From Comamonadaceae bacterium (GTDB lineage: Bacteria > Pseudomonadota > Gammaproteobacteria > Burkholderiales > Burkholderiaceae_C): 56,799 nt of DNA. The translations under genes and the position numbers were made by a program. Location of the stretch: assembly GCA_021299555.1 (NCBI GenBank), contig JAJTGH010000001.1, forward strand, positions 1-56,799, read 5' to 3'. The notes under the pieces are model-generated. The model was not told where the DNA came from and did no database searches. It saw only the letters and a list, made by a program, of their open reading frames with translations. Each line of letters begins with the position of its first letter. Positions within the stretch are counted from its first letter, which is position 1. Shown piece by piece: positions 21,156 through 31,100 of the stretch.

Positions 21156-21414
21156 ACGGGCATGCGGAGCCCGAAAAAAGCAGCCGCCGACCAGGGCGTG
21201 CGGCCGACGGGCTTGAGCGCTGGCAACAGGCACCGCTGGCACGCCAACTGGGCCGGCCCACTTCGAAGCGGGCAGCGCACCCAAACGGGGCCACGGGCAG
21301 GAAAAAACGGCCGCAGCGGCTCGATTCTTGCTTGCTTTTGGTGCAAAGCCGATTTGCCCGGGTTTTTTGCACCAAGTCGTGGCGCCACCCTCTTTATTCA
21401 ACGAAAAAATTGTC

Positions 21415-22617
21415 ATGGACGCACTAAAACAGGGATCGGATGCGTTGTTCATCCTGCTCGGCGGCATCATGGTTTTGGCCATGCATGCTGGATTTGCCTT
21501 TTTGGAGCTGGGAACGGTTCGCAAGAAAAATCAGGTCAATGCGCTGGTCAAAATCCTGGTCGACTTTTCGGTGTCGACCGTGGTCTATTTTGCGGTGGGC
21601 TACAGCGTCGCTTATGGCACCCATTTCTTTGTGGGCGCCGAGTCCTTGGCGGCCAAAAATGGCTATGAACTGGTCAAGTTTTTCTTCTTGCTGACTTTTG
21701 CGGCGGCAATTCCGGCCATCATCTCAGGCGGCATTGCCGAGCGGGCCCGCTTTTACCCGCAGTTGCTGGCCACCGCCGTCGTCGTTGGCCTGATTTACCC
21801 CTTTTTCGAGGGCATCGCCTGGAACCAGGCCTGGGGCGTACAGGCCTGGATCAAGGCGAGCACGGGCGACGAATTCCATGACTTTGCCGGTTCGGTGGTC
21901 GTCCATGCCGTGGGCGGTTGGATCGCGCTGCCGGCCGTGCTTGTTCTGGGCGCTCGCAGCAACCGGTACCGCAAGGACGGCGCAGTCTCGGCCCACCCGC
22001 CTTCAAACATCCCCTTTCTGGCGCTCGGTGCCTGGATCTTGACCGTGGGCTGGTTTGGCTTCAACGTGATGAGCGCTCAGACGATCGACAAGATTTCAGG
22101 GCTGGTGGCCGTCAATTCCCTGATGGCCATGGTTGGCGGCACGCTGGTGGCCCTGATCATGGGCAAAAACGACCCGGGCTTTGTCCACAATGGGCCGCTG
22201 GCCGGCCTGGTGGCCGTTTGCGCCGGATCGGACCTGATGCACCCGCTGGGCGCTTTGGTGGTCGGCGGCATAGCCGGGGCCATTTTTGTGGTGATGTTCA
22301 CCCTGACACAAAACCGCTGGAAGATCGATGACGTGCTCGGGGTCTGGCCGCTTCATGGGCTGTGCGGCACATGGGGCGGGGTGGCTGCTGGCATTTTTGG
22401 CAGCAAAGCTCTAGGGGGCCTGGGCGGGGTCAATCTGAGCGCGCAATTGATGGGAACGCTGCTTGGCGTTGCCTGGGCCTTGATCGGCGGCTGGGTGACT
22501 TACAGCGCGATACGCGCTGCGATCGGCCTGCGACTGTCCCAAGAAGAAGAGTTCGAGGGCGCCGACCAAACCGCGCACCGGATTGGTGCAACGCCGGAGC
22601 GTGAGGTCAATTGGTGA
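21415..22617 (+). CDS. amtB: Ammonium transporter
   Basis: MDALKQGSDALFILLGGIMVLAMHAGFAFLELGTVRKKNQVNALVKILVDF; GIAERARFYPQLL; VWPLHGLCGTWGG. Confidence 0.92.
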   Translation: MDALKQGSDALFILLGGIMVLAMHAGFAFLELGTVRKKNQVNALVKILVDFSVSTVVYFAVGYSVAYGTHFFVGAESLAAKNGYELVKFFFLLTFAAAIPAIISGGIAERARFYPQLLATAVVVGLIYPFFEGIAWNQAWGVQAWIKASTGDEFHDFAGSVVVHAVGGWIALPAVLVLGARSNRYRKDGAVSAHPPSNIPFLALGAWILTVGWFGFNVMSAQTIDKISGLVAVNSLMAMVGGTLVALIMGKNDPGFVHNGPLAGLVAVCAGSDLMHPLGALVVGGIAGAIFVVMFTLTQNRWKIDDVLGVWPLHGLCGTWGGVAAGIFGSKALGGLGGVNLSAQLMGTLLGVAWALIGGWVTYSAIRAAIGLRLSQEEEFEGADQTAHRIGATPEREVNW

Positions 22618-22868
22618 AAGCCAGGTTACAAGGCGCTTTGCGCATGGGGGTCAACGGCTGGACTCGGAGCCAGGCCTGCTGACAACCCTTATGGGCCATT
22701 GAATTGAGTCAGCGCGCGGCGTTTTCGCGCCACAAAACCCGTACAGGGGTAAGCACCAGTTACATTTATATACCCATTTCCCCTTAAGTCGCGCATAATG
22801 GGATAGACATGACCCAATTTTTTGGGCATGCAAGTTGGGTGATCGGTCAGTTTCGCGCGCAGTGCTTT

Positions 22869-22910
22869 CGGGACTCCATCGCTTTTTTTCCGTGTGTTTG
22901 AGGAGTCCCG
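22869..22910 (+). promoter_or_regulatory. 5' UTR hairpin pairing across the Shine-Dalgarno of the RRM gene
   Basis: CGGGACTCC (22869-22877) is perfectly complementary to GGAGTCCCG (22902-22910), which contains the SD and ends 2 nt before ATG 22913. Confidence 0.65.
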
Positions 22911-22912
22911 CA

Positions 22913-23410
22913 ATGGGCAACAAACTGTACGTCGGCAATCTGCCGTATTCGGTTCGCGACGAAGATCTGCAACAGAGCTTTTCGCAATTTGGCAGCGTCG
23001 CCAGCGCCAAAGTCATGATGGAGCGCGACACGGGCCGCTCCAAGGGTTTCGGTTTTGTGGAAATGGGCAGCGATGCCGAAGCGCAGGCTGCCATCAATGG
23101 CATGAACGGCCAGTCTCTGGGCGGGCGCAGTGTGGTGGTCAATGAGGCACGGCCCATGGAAGCCCGTCCGCCCCGCAGCTTCGGCGGTGGTGGTGGTGGC
23201 GGCGGCTACGGTGGCGGCGGTGGTCGCTCTGGCGGCGGCGGCTACGGCGGCGGCGGGGGGGGGTGGTGGTGGTGGTGGCGGCGGTGGCCGCGGCGGCTAC
23301 TGAACCCTCCTGCTGGCGCATCGATCCAGCGCCAAATTCAAAAGCCCGGCCTACGCGCTGGGCTTTTTTCATGGTCCCTCAGCCGATGGCCTCAAGCCTT
23401 GCCCGTATAG
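22913..23410 (+). CDS. Glycine-rich RRM RNA-binding protein; C-terminus frameshifted at a G9 tract
   Basis: MGNKLYVGNLPYSVRDEDLQQSFSQFGSVASAKVMMERDTGRSKGFGFVEM (RNP motifs) then Gly-rich tail; as given it reads GGGWWWWWRRWPRRLLNPP..., while a shifted frame gives GGGGGGGRGGY* ending near 23301. Confidence 0.9.
   Translation: MGNKLYVGNLPYSVRDEDLQQSFSQFGSVASAKVMMERDTGRSKGFGFVEMGSDAEAQAAINGMNGQSLGGRSVVVNEARPMEARPPRSFGGGGGGGGYGGGGGRSGGGGYGGGGGGWWWWWRRWPRRLLNPPAGASIQRQIQKPGLRAGLFSWSLSRWPQALPV
23338..23369 (+). terminator. Intrinsic terminator after the RRM gene
   Basis: AAAAGCCCGGCCTACGCGCTGGGCTTTTTT. Confidence 0.75.
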
Positions 23411-23429
23411 GGCGGCTGCCGGATCTGGG

Positions 23430-24098
23430 TTAACGCGGGACGATGGTGACCTTGACCCGTCCGGTCAACTCAGTGACCCGGCTTTTATGGTCGTAGCTGA
23501 GCAGATCGCCAGAAAACCGGTTTTCTCCGCTGGTCAGTACAACCGGCGCCAGAGAGCGCACCAACTGCTGACGGGTGTCAACCAGCAAATGGTCGCCTCG
23601 CAACTGCTGAGCAGGCAACTCTTTGCCATCGGCGCGCCTGTGAGCAAGGCTGCTGACCTGGGCCTGGCCCATGAGCTCGACCAGGGAGCCATCGTCTTGC
23701 GTCAAGGCGCGCTGCGCGCTGGCCCGTATGGCGCGCCCATCGCGCGCAAGTGCAAACAGCCGGGGTTGGTCGACCTCCAGTGTTCGGTTGTCGCCGTAAT
23801 GTCGTATTTCGAGGCCCGAGAGTTCATTTTGCAGGTGGCCCTCATAGTCAAACGTCTTGATCAGTGCGCCCCGCATGTAAAAGTCCACCTCATGGGCCTG
23901 CGGCTTGCGCTGCTGCGGCTTTTCCAGCAAGCTGGGCGTACGTTGCACCATCCAATAGGTGAGCAACGCCATGAGGCCCATCAACAAAACGGGCAAATAA
24001 ATCGTCAAGGTCTCCCAGCCCCGGCGTAGACGCCGAAGGCCGCTGCGCAGCAAACCCAGGGCCAGGGTGCGCGCATCAAAGAAAAGGCGATCGTTCAA
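23430..24098 (-). CDS. lptC: LPS export ABC transporter periplasmic protein LptC
   Basis: Single N-terminal TM then PQAHEVDFYMRGALIKTFDYEGHLQNELSGLEIRHYGDNRTLEVDQPRL; adjacent to kdsC/kdsD. Probable TTG start overlapping the kdsC stop. Confidence 0.85.
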   Translation of the reverse strand: MNDRLFFDARTLALGLLRSGLRRLRRGWETLTIYLPVLLMGLMALLTYWMVQRTPSLLEKPQQRKPQAHEVDFYMRGALIKTFDYEGHLQNELSGLEIRHYGDNRTLEVDQPRLFALARDGRAIRASAQRALTQDDGSLVELMGQAQVSSLAHRRADGKELPAQQLRGDHLLVDTRQQLVRSLAPVVLTSGENRFSGDLLSYDHKSRVTELTGRVKVTIVPR

Positions 24099-24697
24099 CG
24101 CAGGTACTCCTGCAACAACTGGGCATAACGGCCGCTGGCCGTCAGCAGCAAATCGCACCATTGTCGCGCAGCACCGAATCCTCCGGCGGCCTGCGTGACA
24201 TGGTGCGCGATGGCCTTGACCTCGGCGTGGGCGTTGGCCGGCGCACAGCTGATGGCCGCCCGACGCATCACCGGCAGGTCCGGCCAATCATCCCCCATGG
24301 CCGCCGCGTGTGACCAATCCAAGCCGAGCGCCTGCAAGGTCTGCTGCGCCGCAGGCAGTTTGTCCTCTCGGCCCAAATGTGCATGTTCGATGCCCAGGGC
24401 TTGCAGGCGGGCCCGCAAGGGGACGCTGTCCCTGCCGCTGATCACCACGGGCGTGATGCCCGCGCGCTGCAGCAGCTTCAAGCCGTGGCCATCGAGAGTG
24501 TCAAACCGCTTGATCGACTCGCGGGCGCCATGCGGCAAATGGGGCACATCTGCAGCCAGGCCATACTCGCTGAAATACAAACCGCCGTCGGTCAGAACCC
24601 CATCGACATCAAAAAAGGCCACACGCACGTCCTGCGCCAACAACAACAGCTGCGGCTCAAAATGCACAGCAGGACGGTGATCGGCGGGGGCACTCAT
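24095..24697 (-). CDS. kdsC: 3-deoxy-D-manno-octulosonate 8-phosphate phosphatase
   Basis: VRVAFFDVDGVLTDGGLYFSE; MGDDWPDLPVMRRAAISCAPANAH. Confidence 0.93.
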   Translation of the reverse strand: MSAPADHRPAVHFEPQLLLLAQDVRVAFFDVDGVLTDGGLYFSEYGLAADVPHLPHGARESIKRFDTLDGHGLKLLQRAGITPVVISGRDSVPLRARLQALGIEHAHLGREDKLPAAQQTLQALGLDWSHAAAMGDDWPDLPVMRRAAISCAPANAHAEVKAIAHHVTQAAGGFGAARQWCDLLLTASGRYAQLLQEYLR

Positions 24698-25686
24698 CAA
24701 ATCACCTTGGCACGCATCAGGTCGTTGCTGTTGAGCGCGCCCAAAAGGCGCGCATCCGCATCGACCACGAGCACACTGGTGATGCGGTACTGCTCCATGA
24801 CAGCGGCCGCCTCGGCCGCAAGCGCTTCGGCGCGCACCGTTCTGGGCCCGGCATGCATGACATCGGCGGCGCGCAGGCCGCGAAGGTCCATCCCTTTTTC
24901 CACCAAACGGCGCAGATCCCCGTCTGTGAAGATGCCTTGTACACGCCCTTGCGCGTCCACCACGGCCGACGCACCGAGTCCTTTGGCGCTCATTTCACGC
25001 ATCAAATCAGAAAAGCTCGCTTGCAGCGCCACCTGGGGAACCGCGTCACCAACACGCATGACGTCGCTGACATGGGTGAGCAACTTGCGCCCAAGAGCGC
25101 CCCCGGGGTGAGAGCGCGCAAAATCCTCGGCCCGAAAACCGCGCGCATCGAGCAAAGCCACGGCCAAGGCATCGCCCATGGCCAGTTGGGCGGTCGTGCT
25201 GGCTGTTGGCGCCAGGTTGAGCGGACAAGCCTCCTGCGCCACGCTGCTGTCGAGCACCACATCTGCATGACTGGCCAGCGCGGAATCGAGCCCGCCGGTC
25301 AAAGCAATCACCCTGACCTGCTGGCGACGCAACGTGGGCAACAAGCTGGTGATCTCTTCGCTCTCTCCGCTGTTGGAAATCGCGAGCACCACGTCGGCTG
25401 CAGTGATCATGCCCAAGTCACCATGGCTGGCCTCGGCCGGGTGCACAAACATCGCCGGCGTGCCCGTCGATGCCAGCGTGGCGGCGATCTTGCGCCCGAT
25501 GTGTCCGCTCTTGCCCATGCCCATGACGACGACCCGACCACGACAGGACAGCATGGTCTCGACGGCCTGCACGAACTCCTGACCCACCCGCTGAGCCAAG
25601 TCCTGCACGGCCTGCGCCTCGATCCCGAAGGTCTGACGGGCCAGCGCCAGGCACTGGACTGCATCGAGCGTGACGGTTGGACTCAT
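24697..25686 (-). CDS. kdsD: D-arabinose 5-phosphate isomerase, KpsF/GutQ family
   Basis: SIS domain (RVVVMGMGKSGHIGRKIAATLASTGTPAMFVHPAEASHGDLGMI) plus CBS domains. Confidence 0.93.
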   Translation of the reverse strand: MSPTVTLDAVQCLALARQTFGIEAQAVQDLAQRVGQEFVQAVETMLSCRGRVVVMGMGKSGHIGRKIAATLASTGTPAMFVHPAEASHGDLGMITAADVVLAISNSGESEEITSLLPTLRRQQVRVIALTGGLDSALASHADVVLDSSVAQEACPLNLAPTASTTAQLAMGDALAVALLDARGFRAEDFARSHPGGALGRKLLTHVSDVMRVGDAVPQVALQASFSDLMREMSAKGLGASAVVDAQGRVQGIFTDGDLRRLVEKGMDLRGLRAADVMHAGPRTVRAEALAAEAAAVMEQYRITSVLVVDADARLLGALNSNDLMRAKVI

Positions 25687-25770
25687 CGCAGCATTTTAGT
25701 GAGCGATCTCCCGACTTGAAGCAAAAACCCAACGAAGCACATGCCGGGCACCTTGGGCTACCATCGATCG

Positions 25771-27771
25771 ATGTCAGGGCTGGAACTCACCTTGTTTTAT
25801 CTCCTGGCCGCGGTGCTGGGTGTGGTGATTTGCCGCTCGCTCAAACTGCCTCCCATGCTCGGCTATCTGGCCGTCGGCGTGCTGATTGGACCCAATGCGC
25901 TGGCGCTGGCGCAAAACGCCGAAAGCGTGCGTCACCTCGGTGAGTTCGGGGTGGTCTTCCTGATGTTTGTGATCGGCCTGGAATTTAATCTGGGCAAGCT
26001 GCGCGCCATGCGCAGCCACGTCTTCGGGCTGGGTCTGCTGCAGGTGGTGCTGACCATGGCGCTGGTGTTCGCCGGTGCGCTGCTGCTGGGCTCGATGGCT
26101 CCGCAATGGTGGAACCTGTCCTGGCAAGGTGCACTGGCCCTTTCGGGCGCCGCGGCCATGAGCAGCACCGCACTGATCGTCAAGCTGCTGTCTGATCGGC
26201 TTGAACTCGACAGCGAGCATGGTCGGCGGGTGATGGGCATCTTGCTCTTTCAAGATCTGGCCGTGGTACCGCTGCTGGTACTCATCCCCGCTCTGGGCTC
26301 GCCGGCAGAACAGCTGTTCGGTGCTTTGGCTCTGGCGCTGCTCAAGGCCGTGGTTTTGGTGGGCCTTTTGCTGACCGGCGGGCAGCGGGTGATGCGCTGG
26401 TGGCTGACCCTGGTGGCGCGGCGCAAGAGCGAAGAGCTGTTCGTGCTCAACCTGCTGCTGGTCACGCTGGCCCTGGCCTGGCTGACCGAGCTGGCCGGCC
26501 TGAGTCTGGCGCTGGGCGCCTTCATTGCAGGCATGTTGATCTCCGAGACCGAATACAAGCATCAGGTGGAGACGGACATTCGCCCTTTTCACGATGTCCT
26601 GCTGGGGCTGTTTTTCATCAGCATCGGCATGATGCTCGACTGGCATGAGGTGATCGACCATTGGCCGGTGGTCCTGTTGCTGTTGACAGTGCCGGTGCTG
26701 CTCAAGCTGGTGTTGATCACCGCACTGGCGCGGGGCCTGGGCGCTACGCAAGGCGTGGCTTTGCGCACAGGTCTGTACCTGGCCCAGGCCGGTGAATTCG
26801 GCTTTGTGCTTTTGAGCCTGGCTCAGGAGGGCCAACTGGTGCCGCCCAATCTGCTCAACCCGGTGCTCGCTGCCATGGTGTTGTCTATGCTGGCGACGCC
26901 CCTGATCGTGCTCAATGCCAACGCCATCGTCATGAAGTGGGTGTCCAATGAATGGATGCAGCAATCGCTGCAAATGACCTCCATCGCCCGCAAGGCCATC
27001 AACACCAAGCAGCACGTGATCATCTGCGGCTATGGGCGCTGCGGGCAAAACCTGGCCCGCATGCTCGATCAGGAGGGCATTCCTTACATTGCGCTGGACC
27101 TCGACCCAGACCGGGTGCGCCAGGCCGCTGCCGCCGGCAACTCGGTGGTCTTTGGTGACGCTGCGCGGGTGCAATCGCTCATGGCCGCAGGCCTGGCGCG
27201 TGCCAGCGCCGTGGTGGTGACTTACCTGGACACGCCTGGCGCACTCAAGGTGCTGGGCAGCGTTCGAGAGCACGCACCGGCCGTGCCCATCGTGGTGCGC
27301 ACCGTCGATGACCACGATTTGGAGCGGCTGCAGGCCGCCGGCGCCACGGAGGTGGTGCCTGAGGCCATCGAAGGCAGCCTGATGCTCGCCAGCCATGCCC
27401 TGGCCTTGGTGGGCGTGCCCATGCGGCGGGTCATACGCAGCGCGCAGGAGCAGCGCGATGCGCGCTATGGCCTGCTGCGAGGCTATTTTCATGGCGCCGA
27501 CGACGACACGGTGCACGAGATCGAGCAAGAACGCCTGGCCACACTGACCTTGCCCAGCGCCATCCAGGCGGTCGGCCACAGCCTGGGCGAGCAGGCCCTG
27601 CATGCGGTGGGCGTTCGCGTGGTCCACTTGCGCCGCGCTGACGGTCAGATCGTGCCCGCCGATGACGCCCTGGTGCTCGAAGCCGGCGACACCTTGGTGC
27701 TCTCGGGCAAACCACAGGCGCTGGCCTTGGCCGAGGAAAAACTGCTGCGGGAGCGGCCGCGGCGCAGTTAA
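25771..27771 (+). CDS. Kef-type cation:proton antiporter with RCK (TrkA-N/TrkA-C) domains
   Basis: MSGLELTLFYLLAAVLGVVICRSLKLPPMLGYLAVGVLIGPNALAL; VIICGYGRCGQNLARMLDQEGIPYIALDLD. Confidence 0.9.
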   Translation: MSGLELTLFYLLAAVLGVVICRSLKLPPMLGYLAVGVLIGPNALALAQNAESVRHLGEFGVVFLMFVIGLEFNLGKLRAMRSHVFGLGLLQVVLTMALVFAGALLLGSMAPQWWNLSWQGALALSGAAAMSSTALIVKLLSDRLELDSEHGRRVMGILLFQDLAVVPLLVLIPALGSPAEQLFGALALALLKAVVLVGLLLTGGQRVMRWWLTLVARRKSEELFVLNLLLVTLALAWLTELAGLSLALGAFIAGMLISETEYKHQVETDIRPFHDVLLGLFFISIGMMLDWHEVIDHWPVVLLLLTVPVLLKLVLITALARGLGATQGVALRTGLYLAQAGEFGFVLLSLAQEGQLVPPNLLNPVLAAMVLSMLATPLIVLNANAIVMKWVSNEWMQQSLQMTSIARKAINTKQHVIICGYGRCGQNLARMLDQEGIPYIALDLDPDRVRQAAAAGNSVVFGDAARVQSLMAAGLARASAVVVTYLDTPGALKVLGSVREHAPAVPIVVRTVDDHDLERLQAAGATEVVPEAIEGSLMLASHALALVGVPMRRVIRSAQEQRDARYGLLRGYFHGADDDTVHEIEQERLATLTLPSAIQAVGHSLGEQALHAVGVRVVHLRRADGQIVPADDALVLEAGDTLVLSGKPQALALAEEKLLRERPRRS

Positions 27772-27837
27772 ATCAGCCCACGATCCCAGCTTGGGCTCAC
27801 GCCTTGCTCGCGCATCGTGGCAGGGACAGACCCGGGC

Positions 27838-28554
27838 TCAATCCCAGTTCTTGAGCGCATGGCGCTTCCATGAGTCCCACGGCCTTTGCAGATGGGCATC
27901 GTTCATGGCAGAGGTTGCCTGCGCTTCGCCTTCAGTCAGGAAAGTGACTTCGCCCAATCGCATGGCCTGCATTTGAAGGTTGGCGCTTTTCTCGGTGTAA
28001 ATGGCCCTGAAAACAGCGTGCTCGATCGAGTGGCCCACGGTCACACTTCCGTGTCCACGCATCAGGGCCACGCTGGCCGAGCCCAGCACCTGGGCCAGGG
28101 AGCGGCCCAAAGCCTGGCTGTTGATCAACAGGTCGGAGCTCTCGCCCGCGCTGTGTCGGATCTCATAGACCGGCGTGACCGCGCCCAGAAAACCGCTCAT
28201 GTGGCAGATCGGTCTCAGCCGAGCACCTGTGACACCAAAAGGAATGATCGAGGGGGAATGGCTGTGAACCACGGATTGAACATCGGGCCTGGCCGCATAG
28301 ATGGCGCTGTGTATGAAACGCTCGACATAGGTGCGCCGACCCCGCTCGTCATGGACCACGCCCTCGAGGTCGACCTGCAGCAGGTCATCGACCGTGACCA
28401 GGCTTGGTGCCATGCTGCGTGCAATAAAGAAGCGATCGGCTTGCTCAGGGTGACGCACGCTGATGTGGCCAAAGCCATCGAGCACCCCCTCGTTGACCAA
28501 AATCCGATTGGCAATGGCCAGGTCTTGCAACAACTCTTCCAGGCTCTTGTTCAC
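27838..28554 (-). CDS. Class II aldolase/adducin family protein
   Basis: LVNEGVLDGFGHISVRHPEQADRFFI; HSHSPSIIPFGV; ALMRGHGSVTVG. Confidence 0.88.
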   Translation of the reverse strand: MNKSLEELLQDLAIANRILVNEGVLDGFGHISVRHPEQADRFFIARSMAPSLVTVDDLLQVDLEGVVHDERGRRTYVERFIHSAIYAARPDVQSVVHSHSPSIIPFGVTGARLRPICHMSGFLGAVTPVYEIRHSAGESSDLLINSQALGRSLAQVLGSASVALMRGHGSVTVGHSIEHAVFRAIYTEKSANLQMQAMRLGEVTFLTEGEAQATSAMNDAHLQRPWDSWKRHALKNWD

Positions 28555-28557
28555 GGC

Positions 28558-29526
28558 TCACTCCGCTTTGATGTTGGCCTGGCTGGCCACGCGGCTCCAG
28601 CGCGCCAGTTCCGAACGCATGAACTCGTTGCCCTCTTCTGGCGTGGTCAAAAACGGCTCGAAACCCAGTTTGGCCAGCCGCTCAGCCATCTCAGCCGAGC
28701 GACCCACCTGCACAAAGGCGTCGCTCAATTTCTTGACGATGGCCGCCGGCGTTCCAGCTGGGGCATAAAGCGCAAACCAATTGGAGAAATCCACGTCCTT
28801 GTAGCCCAGCTCGGCAAAGCTGGGCATCTGCGGCAAGGCTGGATTTCTTTGCGGTGAGGCCACCCCCAAGGCGCGGATACGACCTTCTTTGATGAAGGGC
28901 AACGCGTTTTGCAAAGGGCTGAACATGTAGTTGAGCTGACCACCAACCAGATCACTCATGGCCTGCGACTGACCCTTGTAGGGTATGTGATTGCCGCTGA
29001 TGCCAGTCCGCTGCGAAAACAACTCGCTTTGCAAATGCTGGGGACTGCCGATTCCGGCCGAGCCGTAATTGAGTGCACCAGGCTTTTGCCTGGCCGCCTC
29101 AACGAACTCGGCCACGGTCTTGGCGCTGAACGAAGGATGGACCACCAGAACGACACTGGTCTGGCCCACCAGCGTGACCGTCTGCAAGTCCTTGAGAAGG
29201 TCGTAGGGCAGCTTACGAAACACCGCCACGTTGGTGGCGATGGTGGCCGGCGAGAGCAGGAGCGTGTAGCCATCGGGCGCGGCCTTGGCCACCGCCTGCA
29301 CACCAATATTGCCGCCGGCACCCAGGATGTTTTCAACGACCACCGGTTGTCCCAGCAGATCGCCGACCTTTTGCCCGAGCGAGCGGGCCAGCAGGTCCGT
29401 TCCGCCGCCAGCGGCCACCGGCACGATGATCTTGATCGGCTTGGCCGGGAAGTTTTGAGCACAGACCGCAGAGCCGGCCATCACAACAAAAAATGCCAGC
29501 ACGCGAAAGACATTGCGTATGTTCAT
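28558..29526 (-). CDS. Tripartite tricarboxylate transporter (Bug/TctC family) substrate-binding protein
   Basis: FPAKPIKIIVPVAAGGGTDLLARSLGQKVGDLLGQPVVVENILGAGGNIG. Confidence 0.92.
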   Translation of the reverse strand: MNIRNVFRVLAFFVVMAGSAVCAQNFPAKPIKIIVPVAAGGGTDLLARSLGQKVGDLLGQPVVVENILGAGGNIGVQAVAKAAPDGYTLLLSPATIATNVAVFRKLPYDLLKDLQTVTLVGQTSVVLVVHPSFSAKTVAEFVEAARQKPGALNYGSAGIGSPQHLQSELFSQRTGISGNHIPYKGQSQAMSDLVGGQLNYMFSPLQNALPFIKEGRIRALGVASPQRNPALPQMPSFAELGYKDVDFSNWFALYAPAGTPAAIVKKLSDAFVQVGRSAEMAERLAKLGFEPFLTTPEEGNEFMRSELARWSRVASQANIKAE

Positions 29527-29612
29527 GATCGGGCTTTCTTCAAAAGGATCGGGGGACCACTGTCACACACCGCGATCTTACGCATGTGCGGCCAGTTCAC
29601 AACACAGCCTGC

Positions 29613-31067
29613 TCATTTGCCAATACAAAACTTGGAAAAGATTTCTCCGAGCAGATCATCTGGGGTGAACGCGCCAGTGATTTGCGCCAAAGCCTGCTGG
29701 GCCAGACGCAAGTCTTCGGCCAATAAGTCCAGGGCCGCCGGCCTCGATTGCAACTGCTGCTGCGCCCGATCGAGCGGCCCGGCCACCTCTCGCAAAGCCT
29801 CGAGGTGGCGCTCTCGAGCCATGAACAGACCCTCGGTGCCGGCCTGCCAGCCGACCCGCTCCAGCAAGGCCTTGCGCAGCTCGGGCAGGCCTTGGCCGGT
29901 TTTGGCTGAGATCAGCAGGGCGTTTTCATCCACCCCCTTAACAGCGGCCAAAGCGGGCTCGCTGGCTTCGTCCACCTTGTTGAAAATCTGCATGATCGGC
30001 ACGCTGGCGCCCACTTGTTCGCGCAAAGCGCTGGCGATCTGCTCGTCTGCGTCACGGTAGGCATCGCTTTGCGGCCCCTGTCCGCTGGCTCTGGGCAGGT
30101 CGTGCACAAACATCACCAAATCGGCTTGAGCCAGCGCCTCCCAGGTCTTGTGTATGCCCATTTTTTCCACCGCATCGACCTGCGGTTGATCCGCGTCGCG
30201 CAAACCGGCGGTGTCTACTACGTGCAGCGCAACACCGTCGATCTGTATGAGTTGCGCCACCTTGTCGCGGGTGGTGCCGGCGATGGGCGTGACGATGGCC
30301 AATTCGGCGCCGGCCAGTGCATTGAGCAAGGAACTCTTGCCCGCATTGGGTTGTCCAGCAATGACGGCCGTGATCCCCTCGCGCAAGATGGCCCCCTGCT
30401 GGGCACGTCTGGCAATCAGCGCAAGTTGCTGCTGCAGCGCTTGCAGTTGACCGCTTGCGTCCGATTGTTCAATGAAGTCGATGTCCTCTTCGGGAAAGTC
30501 CAGCGTGGCTTCGACCAGCATGCGCAGGCGCACCAGTTGCTCAAGCAGTGCGTTGATCTCTTGCGAGAAAGCCCCTGTCAAGGATCTTGCCGCGGAGCGC
30601 GCAGCCGTCTCTGTGCTGGCGTCGATCAAGTCGGCAATCGCTTCGGCCTGGGCCAGATCCATCTTGTCGTTGAGAAAAGCCCTGTGCGTGAACTCCCCCG
30701 GCTCGGCGGCCCTCAGGCGGGCCAGACGGGGCGATCCCGTGGCCGGATCTGTCTGCGCTGCGGCCTGCAGGCAGCGCTGCATCAAGAGTTTGAGAACCAC
30801 TGGCCCCCCATGGGCTTGCAGCTCAAGCACATCTTCGCCGGTGTAGGAAGCGGGTGCCGGGAAAAACACGGCCAGGCCCTGGTCCAGGATCTGACCCTGG
30901 GCATCCAGAAAGGGGCCGTAACTCGCTCGCCTGGGCTGCAGCGCGCGGCCGCAAAGCGCATGGGCCAAGCCCTCCAGGCCATGGCCAGACACCCGCACAA
31001 TGCCCACGGCACCGCGGCCTGGCGCCGTTGCAATGGCCACTATCGGGTCCAGCGAGCGTGACAACAT
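29613..31067 (-). CDS. mnmE: tRNA uridine-5-carboxymethylaminomethyl(34) synthesis GTPase MnmE
   Basis: [39 protein letters not shown]-terminal FCIGK. Confidence 0.96.
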   Translation of the reverse strand: MLSRSLDPIVAIATAPGRGAVGIVRVSGHGLEGLAHALCGRALQPRRASYGPFLDAQGQILDQGLAVFFPAPASYTGEDVLELQAHGGPVVLKLLMQRCLQAAAQTDPATGSPRLARLRAAEPGEFTHRAFLNDKMDLAQAEAIADLIDASTETAARSAARSLTGAFSQEINALLEQLVRLRMLVEATLDFPEEDIDFIEQSDASGQLQALQQQLALIARRAQQGAILREGITAVIAGQPNAGKSSLLNALAGAELAIVTPIAGTTRDKVAQLIQIDGVALHVVDTAGLRDADQPQVDAVEKMGIHKTWEALAQADLVMFVHDLPRASGQGPQSDAYRDADEQIASALREQVGASVPIMQIFNKVDEASEPALAAVKGVDENALLISAKTGQGLPELRKALLERVGWQAGTEGLFMARERHLEALREVAGPLDRAQQQLQSRPAALDLLAEDLRLAQQALAQITGAFTPDDLLGEIFSKFCIGK

Positions 31068-31073
31068 GGGGCT

Positions 31074-31095
31074 AAAAAGGCCGCTGAGCGCGGCC
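31074..31095 (-). terminator. Intrinsic terminator downstream of yidC
   Basis: Minus strand GGCCGC-gctca-GCGGCC-TTTTT in the yidC-mnmE gap. Confidence 0.75.
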
Positions 31096-31100
31096 TGTCA

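Noticed and set aside
23302-23410. W/R-rich C-terminal extension of the RRM protein as a genuine domain
   Set aside because: It arises only from the G9 frame and reads through an intrinsic terminator; the alternative frame ends in a typical RGGY tail.
25774-27627. 617-aa minus-strand ORF opposite the Kef-type antiporter
   Set aside because: His/Gln-rich low-information translation typical of antisense frames of GC-rich membrane protein genes.
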